Below, one piece after another: positions 11,586 to 24,136 of a stretch of DNA of 64,000 nt. The stretch's first letter is position 1, and the number at the start of each line of letters is the position of its first letter. The DNA is from Myotis daubentonii (lineage: Eukaryota > Chordata > Mammalia > Chiroptera > Vespertilionidae). The notes beneath the pieces were generated by a model that was given only the letters and a program-made list of their open reading frames with translations, was not told the origin of the DNA and searched no databases. Made by a program: the position numbers and the translations under genes. The stretch covers positions 88,782,485-88,846,484 of the forward strand of contig NC_081847.1 in assembly GCF_963259705.1 (NCBI RefSeq), written 5' to 3'.

Positions 11586-12474
11586 TAGGAATAAACTTGA
11601 CTAAGGAGGTAAAAGACCTATATGTGGAAAACTACAGGACACTGAAAAAGGAGAGAGAGGAAGACATAAACAGATGAAAGAACATACTGTGTTCATGGAT
11701 TGGTAGAATCAACATCATCAAGATGTCCATACTACCCAAAGCAATCTATAGATTCAATGCACTCCCCATTAAAATACCAACGGCATATTTCACAGACCTA
11801 GAACAAACTTTCCAAAAAGTCATCTGGAATAAAAAAAGACCCCGAATAACTGCAGCAATCCTGAGAAAGAAGAACAAAGTAGGTGGGATCTCAATACTAG
11901 ATATCAAACTGTATTACAAAGCCACTGTTCTCAAAACAGCCTGGTACTGGCACAACAACAGACAAATAGATCAATGAATAGAATAGAGGACCCAGAAATC
12001 GACCCAAACCACTATGCTCAATTAATATTCAACAAAGGAGGCATGAACATACAATGGAGTCAAGACAGCCTCTTCAATAAATGGTGTTGGGAAAATTGGA
12101 CAGATACATGCAAAAAAAATGAAACTAGACTACCAACTTACTCCATACACAAAATAAACTCAAAATGGATAAAGGACTTAAACATAAGATGGGAAACCAT
12201 AAAAATAGTAGAGGAATCCACAGGCAGCAAAATCTCAGACATATGCCGAAGCAATTTCTTCACTGATACTGTTCCTAGGGCAATGGAAACTAAAGAGAAA
12301 CAAATGGGACTACATCAAAATAAAAAGCTTTTGCACAGCAAAGGAAACGATCAACAAAACAACAAGAAAGCCCACTGTATGGGAGAACATATTTGCAAAT
12401 GTTATCACCGATAAGGGTTTAATCTCCAACATTTACAGGGAACTCATACAACTTAACAAAAGGAAGATAAACAA
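11586..12474 (+). mobile_element. L1 internal ORF2 segment, inverted relative to its 3' end
   Basis: The plus strand encodes an upstream part of ORF2: [51 protein letters not shown] and [13 protein letters not shown], with frame breaks. It ends at AGGAAGATAAACAACC (12461-12476), the same 16 bases with which the inverted 3' piece starts on the other strand at 11585. CCTTATGTTTGTTC (10702-10715) and CCTTATATTTGTTT (12475-12488) flank the whole insertion as target duplications. Confidence 0.93.
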
Positions 12475-12737
12475 CCTTATATTTGTTTTTAAGTTAAATT
12501 TACTTTTGTGTGAGTTTTCTAAAAGCAAAACCAATTGCCCCCATTTTATGAATGAATGAGGATTGTAGACCTGGCAAGGGAAAAAGGGGAAGGTGGTGAC
12601 CACTGAGCTTCCATCATGTTCAGGAACCTGGTGAGGAGCTTTCCATGCATTGTTTCCTTAAATGGAACTCTTTTATACCGACAACCAATAGGTAATGTCA
12701 AACACACACACATTGCCATGAGGTGGGAGAGAGATTT

Positions 12738-12956
12738 AAAAAAAAATCATTTTATTGATTTTTTTACAGAGAGGAAGGGAGAGGGATAGAGAGTTAGAAA
12801 CATTGATGAAAGAGAAACATTGATCAGCTGCCTCCTGCACATCCCCTACTGGGGATGTGCCCGCAATCAAGGTACATGCCCTTGACCGGAATCGAACCTG
12901 GGACCCTTTAGTCCGCAGGCCGACGCTCTATCTACTGAGCCAAACCAGTCAGGGCT
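12738..12956 (-). mobile_element. Ves SINE
   Basis: Reverse-oriented Ves: A-rich tail complement and GAGAGGAAGGGAGAGGGAT on the left, GCTGCCTCCTGCACATCCCC in the middle, and GAGCCAAACCAGTCAGGGCT at the right end. GAGAGATTT-like duplications flank it. Confidence 0.93.
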
Positions 12957-14672
12957 GGAGAGACATTTTTTTAAACTTTTTTTTTTTTTTTTTACATCTG
13001 GAACGCTGGGGGGAGTTTTATAATTTAGTCTTTCTTCCTCTGAAATATAACTGAGACAGTTGATGTTTCAAAATCAATAAAAGGAAAGGATTCTTTAACA
13101 AAAAACAAACAATAACAACAGAGCAATGAGTATACCATTTTCATGAAAAAAGTGCCACCTTGAAGAGTCAGTAGGGGGATGTTAAGTTGATTGTTATTAA
13201 GGTATTGTGCCAATCACAGGGCATATCTTGTCAGCCTTGTCTTTGTTGGCTGATTTCCCCAAATGGGAATGAAGGAAGGGAGCTGGCCTGTAAGGGAGAA
13301 TGGAGATGGAATCCTTGTCAACCCTGTGGCTTTGTCAGGCTGCCCAGAGGCTCCCGGCCGGTGAACATGCTGCTGGGACAGTGGCATGCCCAGATTCTAT
13401 GGAGAAAGGGCACAGGGGCTCTGTATCCTGCCCCTGCACCCCCAGATCGTCCCCGGTGTACCTCTTCCTTTGGCTGCTGCTGATCTGCATTCTTTGTATT
13501 AAAGCTGTAATAAAAGTGCAGTGCTTTCAGGGAATTCTGTGAGTTGTTCTAACACGTGATCAAACCTGCAGGGATAGTGGGAATTCCTGAATTTATAGCC
13601 AGTCAGTCAGAAACACATGTAGCCTCTGAGATTTGTGACTGGCACCAGAGGGGGGAGCAATCTTTTCTAGGAATTTGCCCTTCACCTGTGGGGTCTGTGT
13701 TAATGCCAAGTAGTGTCAACATGGATACTTGGGGTGGAAATGGAACATAATTACACTTTTGCTTGTAATACCACTTTTTATTTCCCACATGATGTAAAAG
13801 ATAGATACATAAAATCAAAGATAGATGCTATAAATCTGTTAATTTGGCACAGCATGGATAAAGATGAGGACAGAGCGAGGCAAAGGAGCACTCTTCATTT
13901 CCATTAAGGTGTTGATCCCACACACCAGGTGAGTGAGACTAGTGCGTGCAGAACTCCTTCTGCCTAGAAGCCCTAGAGGCACACCTGAACACACCTTTTT
14001 CCTTATCCCCTTGACTTGCCTTTGCCAAGGAAAGCAAAGGTACGTTTCTCTTTGAGGTCTAGAGCTGGTCTACTTGGCCCTTCCCAGATAGGCTTGTTTT
14101 TAAGCAAGAGCAGCCACAAAGAGACTTCCAGAAAAATGGAATGTCAGAGAAACCATTTACCTAGGGCCATCTGTGTTGCAACAGTTGTTCTTGCTTGAGA
14201 CTTTTCTGTAGTAACACTCCTTCTGGGGGGCCCAATCGGAAGACTAGAAAGTGAAGGAGCCAGGCCCAGATATAATTTAGCCCCATCTGACACATGAGAC
14301 AGCAGGACAAGACATGGAGAAGATGTATGACCTGCATTACTGGTTTCCTTGCTTTGTTTCTATCCTTTTCTGTTGTTGTTTTTACTGTATCCATTAGGGT
14401 TGGGAGGAGGACCAAATATTATCATTATTTAACTTGTCTCTTAAGCCTCCAATATTTTTATTAGGTTTTTAAAAACATAAAGTAAGCAAACATATTTCCT
14501 AATGTTCTGTGGAATAATAATGCTATTAAGCATCTCTATAGGCAAAAAGTGAATCCTTTGTTTACTGAAGGCACAGAAAATTCTCATTGTTAGACATGCC
14601 CTTCCAAGATGTTGGCCAGTTCAAGCAGCCTTGCTACTAGAACAAAGAAACTGCCCAACCCAAGAGTTTCTT
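12957..14672. other. intergenic sequence without recognised genes
   Basis: Contains a T-run near 12979-12994 but no exon, RNA gene or clear repeat that I can identify. Confidence 0.4.
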
Positions 14673-14694
14673 ATCCATCCATCCATCCATCCAC
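14673..14694. repeat. (ATCC)n microsatellite
   Basis: Five to six ATCC units. Confidence 0.9.
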
Positions 14695-15599
14695 TCATAT
14701 ACTCTAAATAATTTTGGGAGGGAATCTGGAATAGAATAATATGATAAAGAAAATAAAAATATAATTCATTAGCCCATGATTTAAAAGATCATCAACCTTT
14801 TGATATATATTTTTCTCTGCTTAACCACTCAAATATTTATAACACTTGAGCCATTCTTACACTCTTTTATAATTTTGTTTTGGGGTTCACTTATGTGAAT
14901 ATTTTCCATATTGATAAATATTTCTCTGTATCATCATTTTCATGGCTTCTTAGTATTCCAGCCTACCACATCATGCCATAACTAAGTGTTCCTAGAGGCA
15001 CACCTGTACACACACCTCATTGTCCATTTAGGTCAGTTCTAATTGCATATGTACCTCATGGGGCTTCAAGTGTGTGCACTTCATCATAGACCCAGAGGGC
15101 AGGATTCCAGGATCTCAAAGTGCTAAGAGAACCTCTTTCTAGGTGTCTCAGTAGCTACTGTACTCTGCTGAATGATGAATCTGGAATGTGGCCAGCTTCT
15201 CCTTACCCAAGTTACATTATCCCAACTTTGCCAATCTGCTCTTTTGGGGTCACTAGACTTGTGGAGTCTACTCCTGGGTGAGTCCTTCTACCAAGGAGAC
15301 AGATGCCTCAAGTCTTGGAGCAAAAACTTCTTCTTTGGCAGGATCCTTAAGTCCGTTTGCCTCGAGGGCTCCTGGTATAGTTTAACTGTTACCTGAGTGG
15401 CCCAAGACAACAGAGCTTCCATCATGTTCATGTCCGTAGACTTGAGTATCTTGATTTGCTATGTACAGGAATCCCCAAAGGTCTGGGGTGGACTATTGTA
15501 CCCTGTGCACCAGGAACAAGCTCCCCAGAATTTGCCTTATTTAAAAGAATTCTGTAGCCTTGCACCTCAAGTGTTGAGTCCTTAGACAAGTATCAGCTT

Positions 15600-16090
15600 T
15601 CCTGAGAACTTGTTTGAAATGCAGATCTTGGGCCCCACCCACTCCAGAGTCACTAAATCAGAACTACAAGTTCAAGAAGCACTGCACCATCCTAGCTGAA
15701 ATAGCATCCCTGGCTTGTCATTCGATCCCCTGAGGATCCAACGGAACCTAATCCTGGAGGGCTAGGCTTAAAGCTGGACTCCAGGCCAGAGCTTCTTCAT
15801 AAGGTGCACACACATCCCCTGGGATCTTGGTCTTGATGACATGCAGACTCTGATTTAGTAGGTTTGGTTCTGAGCCTGGGATCCTGCATTTGTCACTCGC
15901 TCCCAGGTGATGCTAATACTCTTGGTCCATGGACCACATTTCGAGTAGCAAGAGACTAGTATTTCTTAAAACTTGTCAAACTGTAAATATCACCGACGCA
16001 CTTACTAAAAATAAAGATTCCCTGGCCATACTCTAGACCTGCTACATCAGAATTCACCAACTCCTCAGGTGACTTTTGCAATTAGATACA
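15600..16090. repeat. cluster of MER5-like hAT remnants
   Basis: Three adjacent blocks (15604-15693, 15780-15955, 15956-16085) show MER5 features: AAATGCAGATCTTGGGCCCC, CCCAGGTGATGCTAATACTC and ACATCAGAATTCACCAACTC. All are diverged and without clear termini. Confidence 0.55.
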
Positions 16091-16667
16091 GTTGAGGACT
16101 ACTAAGAGAGGGAGAGCAGAGCTAAATTTGCTTCTTAAGGGACGAGGGGATGAGGCACTGAGATGCAGCTAAAAGATACTGACAGGCACCGATGGACACA
16201 CCCTTGTCTCTCACCCCCAAAGCAAAGGGGGATCCGTGTTTCGTCTAGTGGTGATGATCAGGTCAGGATTTGCCCCTGTAATTGATGCAGAGCTTCCTGG
16301 CTTCTCTCTCTGGTGCCACTTGAGTGTTTACAGCATTTTCATGGACTCCAACCGCAGAGTCCATGAGCACAGACTGGCAGCCCCACTCCAAGGCAGAGGT
16401 CCCCCAAAGCCATTCACTCTGCTAATGGTTCTGTAAAGGAATTGGCTTCTTGAGCCAAGAAAACACACAACACTCCACTGCACGGGAATCAGAGGTTCTC
16501 AGAGGAAAAATGAGAATGTAGGGAGTGGCAACTCTCTGAGTGTCTGTCCCTTCCTTGGACTCCTGTGTCTTGTTGCTGTCACCATATTGATGACCTCCAG
16601 GGCATGCTCATTCTCCTTTCTCACTAGCTCTAGCACAAAACAAAAGCCACTAATGCATTTATTCACC

Positions 16668-16952
16668 CAAGGAGAAACCCACCCAAAACCACCACAAACC
16701 AAAACACCACACGCCATTTTGTCTCGGTTACAGGACAGGGGTGCTTGAGTCTGGTCTCAGTGCTGACGTGGAGCTAAGAGAAAGAAAAGGTGGCTGGTTA
16801 GTCAGGAATTGGCCATTGGCAGCAGTTTCCAGAGTCCTTGCAATGGCTTTGTATGATGGGATCAACAACCGTGTGATGGAGTTGGCAATGAAAACTACGA
16901 CAAGGGGGATGATTATCAGCAAGACAGTTCAAACCCTAGACACACATTCTCA
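16668..16952. repeat. 285-bp duplicated segment, copy 1
   Basis: About 97% identical to 18306-18593 in the same orientation. Both copies stay open on the minus strand for 64 codons, starting with a very hydrophobic run (LLIIIPLVVVFIANSIT) and ending in the same stop. I do not recognise the sequence. It could be two insertions of a young repeat or a local duplication. Confidence 0.85.
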
Positions 16953-17412
16953 AATAATTGTTAAGCATGCAATATTTGCTAACCACCTGATTAGATGCTG
17001 CAAATTCAAAGGATCAAGATAAGTAATATAAAGTGCATATCTCGTAACAATGTCTGATATAAAGTAAGCATATGTTAGCTATTAGCATCTCAAACCCACC
17101 TCCATATTGACTATAACAAGGCTTTCCATTAAAAAAATCATAGCCCCAAAGGTGAGATATTTTGCCTGACATGCTTAATACTCAACCGATAGGTCCTGCT
17201 TCACACTGCAAGTAATGACTTGTCTTTTTCCTTTGAACAGACTGACTTCATATTACTTTAGGAAAGATTCATTGAAACAAAGAAATAACATACCCGAGAT
17301 ATAGTGTTTTTAAAAACATTTTTTTAATGAAGAAATAATTCCATTCCAAAATATAGACACACAATTAAATAGTTTAATCACTTCAAAATATAACATGTCC
17401 CCAGGAGGTTCC

Positions 17413-17458
17413 AACACACACACACACACACACACGCGCGCGCGCACACACACACACA
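17413..17458. repeat. (CA)n(CG)n(CA)n microsatellite
   Basis: CA units flank a short CGCGCGCG core that could adopt Z-DNA. Confidence 0.95.
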
Positions 17459-17641
17459 AAACAATACTTAACAGCAATACAAAAAACCCATACAATAGTA
17501 GTTTTGTTACAATACCAGTGAATATCATGAAATCTTTAGGGTCTCTGTATTGGTTACTTCAAATGGTGTCAAATTACAGTAGTCATAATTAAAAATGTCT
17601 TACAGTTAATTAGCCTCAAGATATGATGCTTCTGATTCCCG

Positions 17642-17655
17642 CCCCCCCCCCCCCC
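17642..17655. repeat. poly-C tract
   Basis: Fourteen consecutive C followed by TTTTT. Confidence 0.9.
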
Positions 17656-18305
17656 TTTTTGGTTCAAAAGTAAAAATGCCCTTTCTTCTGAGGACACTGG
17701 AGTTCTTGTTTGTGGCTCCTTGTGTGGAATCAAACCAAGGTGATTGCAGCAACCAAAAGTTGCCGTATTTACAATGTTTATCTACAGTGGACAGCCAAGA
17801 ACTAATAAGGATGGACAAAGATGATCAAAATAAAGGCGGACATCAGTGCTAAATTATGATGCAACAGTTTGGCTCATGCATATAAGAAAATACATAGTAT
17901 ATCACAACAAAGGCCACACTCTTATGCAATTAAGTTCACATTACTACTTACAAATGAGCCTTCCCTGCCTTATCATTCGAGAATACATTTTTCACAATCT
18001 CCAGCACTTCTCCCTCTGACCAACCAAACGTACCCCGACTTCCGTCCTGACCAACCACAACTGATTCCTGAATCCCATACAGTAGACTTCACCCTCCTCC
18101 CTCCCGCCGTGAACATGGCGCTGTGGAGGAGGGTTGGCTGTGTTAGACCAGTGCTCATATAGGCCATCATCCCTGATGGAGATGGGTGTGCAATGCATGT
18201 GGAACAAGGAACACCCCCGCAAGATATAATTGTATCTAATGCAAGGGACAGGTAAGACCTGCTGGGTTTGCTCTCAGAACAGGCCCCAAAAGTAAATTTG
18301 GAGAA

Positions 18306-18593
18306 CCAAGGAGAGAAACCCGCCAAAAACCACCACAAACCAAAACAACACACGCCATTTTGTCTCGGTTACAGGACAGGGGTGCTTGAGTCTGGTCTCA
18401 GTGCTGACGTGGAGCTAAGAGAAAGAAAAGGTGGCTGGTTAGTCAGGAATTGGCCATTGGCAGCAGTTTCCAGAGTCCTTGCAATGGCTTTGTACGATGG
18501 GATCAACAACCATGTGATGGAGTTGGCAATGAAAACTACGACAAGGGGGATGATTATCAGCAAGACAGTTCAAACCCTAGACAAACATTCTCA
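18306..18593. repeat. 285-bp duplicated segment, copy 2
   Basis: Second copy of the 16668-16952 segment, offset by about 1.64 kb. Differences are a few indels at the left edge and four substitutions elsewhere. One substitution within the shared minus-strand frame is silent and one changes Arg to Trp. Flanks of the two copies differ immediately outside the shared block. Confidence 0.85.
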
Positions 18594-19282
18594 TGTAGAA
18601 ACCACAAAGGGACAACAGATGCCAGCTCAGTCCAGTCGGTGGCTGCCTGCCACCTGCAGGGTCACAGTTCTGAGTTCAAGAGCTACCTGGCTATGATTGA
18701 GAGCTGACAGCAATGCAGGTAGCTGGGATGTAGTGGTTTTAAGTATTGAGTATGAGGCAGCAGGGACCATCTGCTCCATCTAGAGAGGTACGGCTTCACA
18801 GAAGATGGGCAGTGGAAAGGAGATGAACATGAAGAGACATGGACAAAACCCGCAATGAAATCCACCTGTGCAAAGAAATCTGAGAACTGTGCAGTGGTGC
18901 CACTTTGGTGCCAGCCTGGTTCTCTGGAAGGAGGCCTGGTTAAGCCCATCGATATCTAGAACGGGCTCCTTACTAACGTCAACCAAGAGCTTTACTATCC
19001 CCGAGGCAAGTGATGTCATTCTAAAGGGCAGCCAAGGAGATGGTTTCTGGCCAAATGCAGGGATGGGGACATCTCAGGGCTCTCTGGAGAGGGAGCAGGA
19101 AGATGTCAGGGTGTGCGTTCTCAGCTGGGCACCCCCCCTCACCCCCGACTGTGTGGGGCGGGAGGAGGTTTCTGCCAGCTCGGGAAGCAAAGCAAATTGC
19201 TGAAGCTTTAAGGTTGACACAGAACCTTCCTTGTTTATTCTGAGTAAGGCCTTTGCAGAGACTTTACAACGTCATCCTACAG

Positions 19283-19470
19283 CAGTGGTTCTCAACCTCT
19301 AGTGCATCAGCATGGCCTGCCTGCTTCATGAGACACAGATTGGGGGCCTGGCGCCCAGAGTTTCTGATTCCATGGGCCTGGGTTCGGGCCCAAGAATTTG
19401 CATTTCTAAATAAATCCCCAGGTGATGCTGATGCGCTCGGGTCCCAGGGAACACACTTTGAGAACCACTG
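19283..19470. mobile_element. MER5A-like hAT remnant
   Basis: Bounded by CAGTGGTTCTCAACCTCTAG and its inverse TTTGAGAACCACTG, with an internal CCCCAGGTGATGCTGATGCG as in MER5A. Confidence 0.8.
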
Positions 19471-21029
19471 CTCTAAAATGATGTCCTCTTCTTTCTTTGA
19501 AAGGAGGGCAGGAATTCCAGAGCAGCTGCCGATTTAAGCACGATGGATCTAACATATTGCAGGATTTTTAATTGCATCAAGTCTTGAAAACGATGGGTTA
19601 TTTTTTTTTCCATTTCCCAAGAATCCCTAAGGGAGGTTGTTAGTGCTCCTCCAAAAGGGTCCTCATAAAGGACCACCGACAGTCTCTCACTCTCCCTTCT
19701 TCCACAGCTCTTTTGCACACCAGCTTTTCCCTGAGTGCAAAACCCCGACGCCACGGAGAAGAGCCCGTTTCCTTTCACGTGACCACAGAAGGCTGCATGC
19801 AGAACACTGGGGCGCCAGCGAAGGCAATACACATTCAGAAATGAAAGGAGCGAACGTTTTTGCAAGCGCACTTTAAGCCTGTACAGTGAGAGCTGAAGGC
19901 CTCCGGACGACCTGACGGGGCGGGGGGGGGGGGTACCTGTGGGCGAGCGGTGCGGTGAGACATGCTCCCTAAAGCTAAACCGAGAGGAACAAGCCATGGA
20001 AGAGCAGAGACCACTGCAGTCCGGGTGGGGGTCGTATGGCACCTGTGGTTTATAGACAGCTTTAGTCACGAGTATTTCAAAACATAGTTCACAGTTTTAA
20101 GAAGATCTGTGCTGATTTTAAAAACTAGATTCTATATAATTTGCACGTTGTCTTATTTTGAATATGATCTCTATTTGGAAAAAGTATTTACACTAAATTC
20201 TATGGCTGATTCGCTAGAATATCTTGAAAGAAAAAAACAACCTCCAGTTGGAAAGCAGCCCCACAGACTGGGTTATCCCGGTGTGTTTGGCTCCAGTCGC
20301 TGCTCACAGGACTTGGGGGCCCTGGCAGACAGTGCAGGCCCCGGCCCTCCGCGCCTGCACACTCAGGACCCAGGTCCTTCAGGGTCAATGAATAATTGCA
20401 AGGGGTTGTTTTGTCCCAATTACTGTGGAAAACAATGTACATCGTATAATAAACTGGTTTGCTAAAATCTCAAAGAATTCAGAAATCAAATCCTAGCTAT
20501 AAACAGTATTAATATTGTCATTGTAAACGGAACAGGTTCAACATCATGTGCAAATGATATTGAAAATGCTTGTTAATACTGCCATCGTGAGTAACAGCAG
20601 CGTGGGTTTTCGGCCTGTGGTTTTTTGTTTTTTGTTTTTAACCAGGGATGAGCCATGTTATAGAAGATGTAGCTGATAAGTTAGCTTTGAACAGAAGTCT
20701 TTTTTTTCCCTTCTTAACACACACACCTACGGACTACACATCAGAGAACGAAACATTGGCTGCACTACAGTCAGCAGAGCACATCTTTAGGGGCGGGTGT
20801 GCCGGGAGCTGCTGCGCGGGGTGGTTCCTCTCCCAGTCGCTGCCAGGCTGCTTCTCCTCTGGGTGGGTGGTGGGCGCAGCGCTCCCCTTCGTCACCAGCG
20901 CTCATGTTACTCTCATCATCTGTCTGACTATAGTTTGCCTGGGAATAAGGAATGTGTAATTTTTTTAAAGATGAAAACTGTTCTCTAAGTCAGGAAGCTT
21001 AGGACCCTCCCTTTCCCCCCGAGACACAA

Positions 21030-21150
21030 CACGCACACACACTCTCACACACGCACACATGCACACACACACACACACATGCGCACACGCACACACACTC
21101 TCACACATACATACATACACACACACACACACGCACACGCACACGTACAC
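21030..21150. repeat. (CA)n-rich microsatellite
   Basis: CA units with CACG, CTCT and CATACATA interruptions. Confidence 0.95.
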
Positions 21151-21747
21151 CCTCTGCTCACTTCCTCTGATAATCGGGGATGAGTGTCTTGGGGTAGTGC
21201 GTGCTATATATTGCACCTTCTGAAAGAGGACAAGAACCTCCTGTTGAGTCCCCTGCTCAGTGGGGACTGAGAATATATTTTTTCTAAGAAGTCACTACTG
21301 ATGTTTAAATAATGGGCCCCTGTGGCCCCTGGCGGTTAGAGCGGCGCAGAGCTGTCCTTTGGACAAGGAGATGAGAGCACTGACTCACCAGCAGAATGCC
21401 CTGCTCTTTTTTTTTTTTTTTTAAATCCACTTTTGATCTTCAAATCCCCTAATCTGAAGCTAGGCTCTGGCCGGCCAGGGAGAGTGCAGTAGCATGCGGC
21501 CAGAGGGATGGAAAAGTACAAATCCAAGATCTGAGTGGGCCCAATGGAGCTGTGGTGGACTCCATGTTGAGTGCTAACCCCTCTGTATACATTTCTTCCT
21601 GAAGTGGCCAGTGGAGAAGCAGGAAACCAGGTGTTCTGGCTTTTTGTGTTGCTAAGTGCATATTCGCCTTCGAATAGGCCTCAGGCTCTTTTTGAGCAGA
21701 GGATGGGCCTCCCCTGCCTCTGGCGTCCCACCTCGTGGCCTTTCCCC

Positions 21748-21800
21748 ACGGGGGGGGGGGTAGGAGGGTGGGGGTAGGGAGGGGGGTGGGGGCTCGGTGG
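21748..21800 (+). repeat. G-rich tract, possible quadruplex
   Basis: A run of ten G followed by GGGTGGGGGTAGGGAGGGGG on the plus strand; the DTNA transcript would carry the C-rich complement. Confidence 0.8.
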
Positions 21801-22639
21801 GTGGAAGCGAATGAACTCTGACCTGATGAAGCCGGCTGCCTTTAGGACCCTTGGGTCAGAGGTGCCTGTCCTGGGGGATAATTTCTGGTCTTGCCATGCA
21901 GTCAGAAAGTCAGATAGACTTAAAGACCATGAGCTGCTCTAGAATTCCAGCTGTCTTTCTCGGCTACGTCCAGACAAACTGCAGGGTTCTGTCGGGTTGT
22001 AAATGAATTTTGCGCGAGTGGTTGATTCAGTGACAGGCTGGCTCACGTTTAGAGTCCTGTGAATGCCATCTAGGCAGGTACAGGGTGCATTAAATGGCAG
22101 AGGCCACAGCTGTGTTATTTGTTTTTACTGCCAAATTTGTAGCAAAGATGAAACATTGCCCAGGAACTTTCAAAGTACTGAAATACGTGGCTTTTAGGTA
22201 CAAGAACCAAATGCCACTTTTTATCTGGGTTCACATCAAGGACAATTTATTAGGCTTTTAAAAATATATATTTTTCTAAGAAATCACTACTGATGTTTAA
22301 ATAACACGCAGAACAAAAATAATCAAATTGCCAGAGCTCAGCGAAGGAGACTGCTATTAAAGGAAAAAGCTCGCTCCTCTGGGACTAGCTTTGTTAGAAC
22401 TGGAGCGAATATTTTCAGAAACAGCTCCTGAGAATGTTTTCACTGCAGTTGTAAATGTATCAGGAGAGCAGAAGGCAATGAGGTCAATAAAATCCTTCCA
22501 TTCACACCGAAAGGGCCTCACAGACCCAAAAGTATACTCCATTGTAGCAATTATGCCATGAATTTTACTTGCTCAGTCTTAACCTGAGGACTGAGACAGG
22601 AGGTGTGTAGTGTGTGAGCTAGAATGTACTCTTTACTAA

Positions 22640-22794
22640 TTGATGCCACAGCAACCCAGCACTGACTTCTGGTCTGGTCGAGCCTTCGGTCGTAATCGGT
22701 CATTAGGACCCTGGCTCTTTATTATATAGATCACACTTTGATTGGTTGAATGGACGACCAGACACTTAGCATATTAGGCTTTTATTATATAGGA
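22640..22794 (-). mobile_element. HeliBat-like Helitron fragment(s)
   Basis: On the minus strand it opens with TCCTATATAATAAAAGCCTA, then ATATGCTAAGTGTCTGGTCG. A second TCTATATAATAAAGAGCC start occurs inside, suggesting two joined or nested 5' ends. A clear CTAG 3' terminus with hairpin is not seen at the left. Confidence 0.65.
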
Positions 22795-24136
22795 GATATA
22801 TATCTCCTTTTACAATTTAGCAGCCAGAGTTGAGTTTACTATCATCTACAGACTTATGGGATTCCATGGTTGGAAAAGACTGCATAATAGCAGTAGATAT
22901 GAGTCCTTGGGCCAGTGCAGCCAGATAACTGAGAGAGGTATTAGTTTTGCTCTGTAATGAGGGGCATCTAAGTGGCCACTAGCTGGGGCCAGAGAAACCA
23001 TCTAGACGTATGGGACAGTGGAGCTGAAGGTGTATGGAACCCTTGCACATAGCTGAGCCCTAGCCTTGTTTATAAAACGTAGAGGGAGCAAGCTGGTTCT
23101 GAGTCCCAGGGGTTCCCGTACGCCCACATCATTGCTACAGAAGCTCCCATGAATCACTTATAAGGCGCTGAGCACAGTGCCAGGCCCGTAGGAGTGTGCT
23201 CATCAACGTTATAGCGTGCCTGCCACCGTTAAGATCTTTGAGAACTGGACCTCAGTGAGGGAGTCTCCTCTATGGTGTAGGTATTATCATGCATGTTGTG
23301 CAGAGGGAGTGGGGGCTCACAGAGGTCCCCTAATTCATCCGAGGTTATGCTGCTCAGACTTGCTGAAGCTCCCACTTGAACTTGGGTAGATTAGGGACCA
23401 GAGCCTAAGCTTCAGACCACCACCCTCCAGTGGTGCTGCCAGTCAAGTGCTGTTCTCTCTCCATTAAACATTCCCTGAGGATTTTCCACATGTGTAGGTA
23501 GGTGAGCAGGCCCTTGGGGGAAAGGCTCACATGCCATATCAGTGACTGCACCCTCCTGAATTCTACAAAGGGTTTGAGCCAGCTATTCCAAGCATAAAAG
23601 GCTGCGGAAGTTTTCCTCTGTGTCGTGCTGCTTTTATTTTTGCCTTTGTTTCGGTTTTGCTTTCCCTTGTTAAGGACACCTCTCTGACATGTTGGGCCCT
23701 GAGGACAGCAAGACCAAGGAGCTGACCCGTCTCTGGAAATGCTGAGCGAGCCTGGACTGTTGCTTCTCAGGGGATGGAGAGGCTCAGACTCGGGTGCTCT
23801 TATGGACAGGTGATGTGGCTACATGGCCCCGGAAAACTTTGGGGGCATATCTGGTGTTGGAGAAGTTTCTGTGCCATTTCCCCTAATGAATAGAGTTAAA
23901 AAGCCAGCTCCCAAGGTCGTTTGCCAAACCTGCCCGGGGTGTAGTGGGATGCCCCATAGACTGGGCTGGGTCTTTGGCAAAAGCAGGGAAGGAGAGTATT
24001 TTATCACAGAGAAACGCCTATGAGAGTGACTGTGAACTTAGGTTGCAAGTTATGAGAATTGAGTGTACAGTGGCCACGTTTCCTCCTAAAACAGAGGGTA
24101 CTTACTTGAGAGGAGAGTGATAAAAGGATATTGTAT

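Larger units (their letters stand above)
20100..24136 (-). other. DTNA: probable DTNA 3' UTR (left end uncertain)
   Basis: The untranslated part of the last exon starts right after the stop codon at 24137. Its end cannot be fixed from sequence. AATAAA on the minus strand occurs at 23633-23638, 22246-22251 and 19234-19239. A UTR of several kb is usual for this gene as I remember it, so the left bound here is a guess. The interval holds a HeliBat fragment (about 22640-22794), a MIR/L2-like stretch near 23125-23460, a CA microsatellite (21030-21150), a G-rich tract (21748-21800) and two copies of a 41-base motif (21272-21312, 22263-22304). Confidence 0.45.

Noticed and set aside
11723..12414. 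Long plus-strand frames near 11.7-12.4 kb as host genes
   Set aside because: They match L1 ORF2 motifs and are frame-broken parts of one inverted L1 insertion.
16741..17022. Plus-strand 93-codon frame in the duplicated segment as a gene
   Set aside because: Both strands are open over the duplication and neither peptide matches a known family; kept as an unexplained duplication instead.
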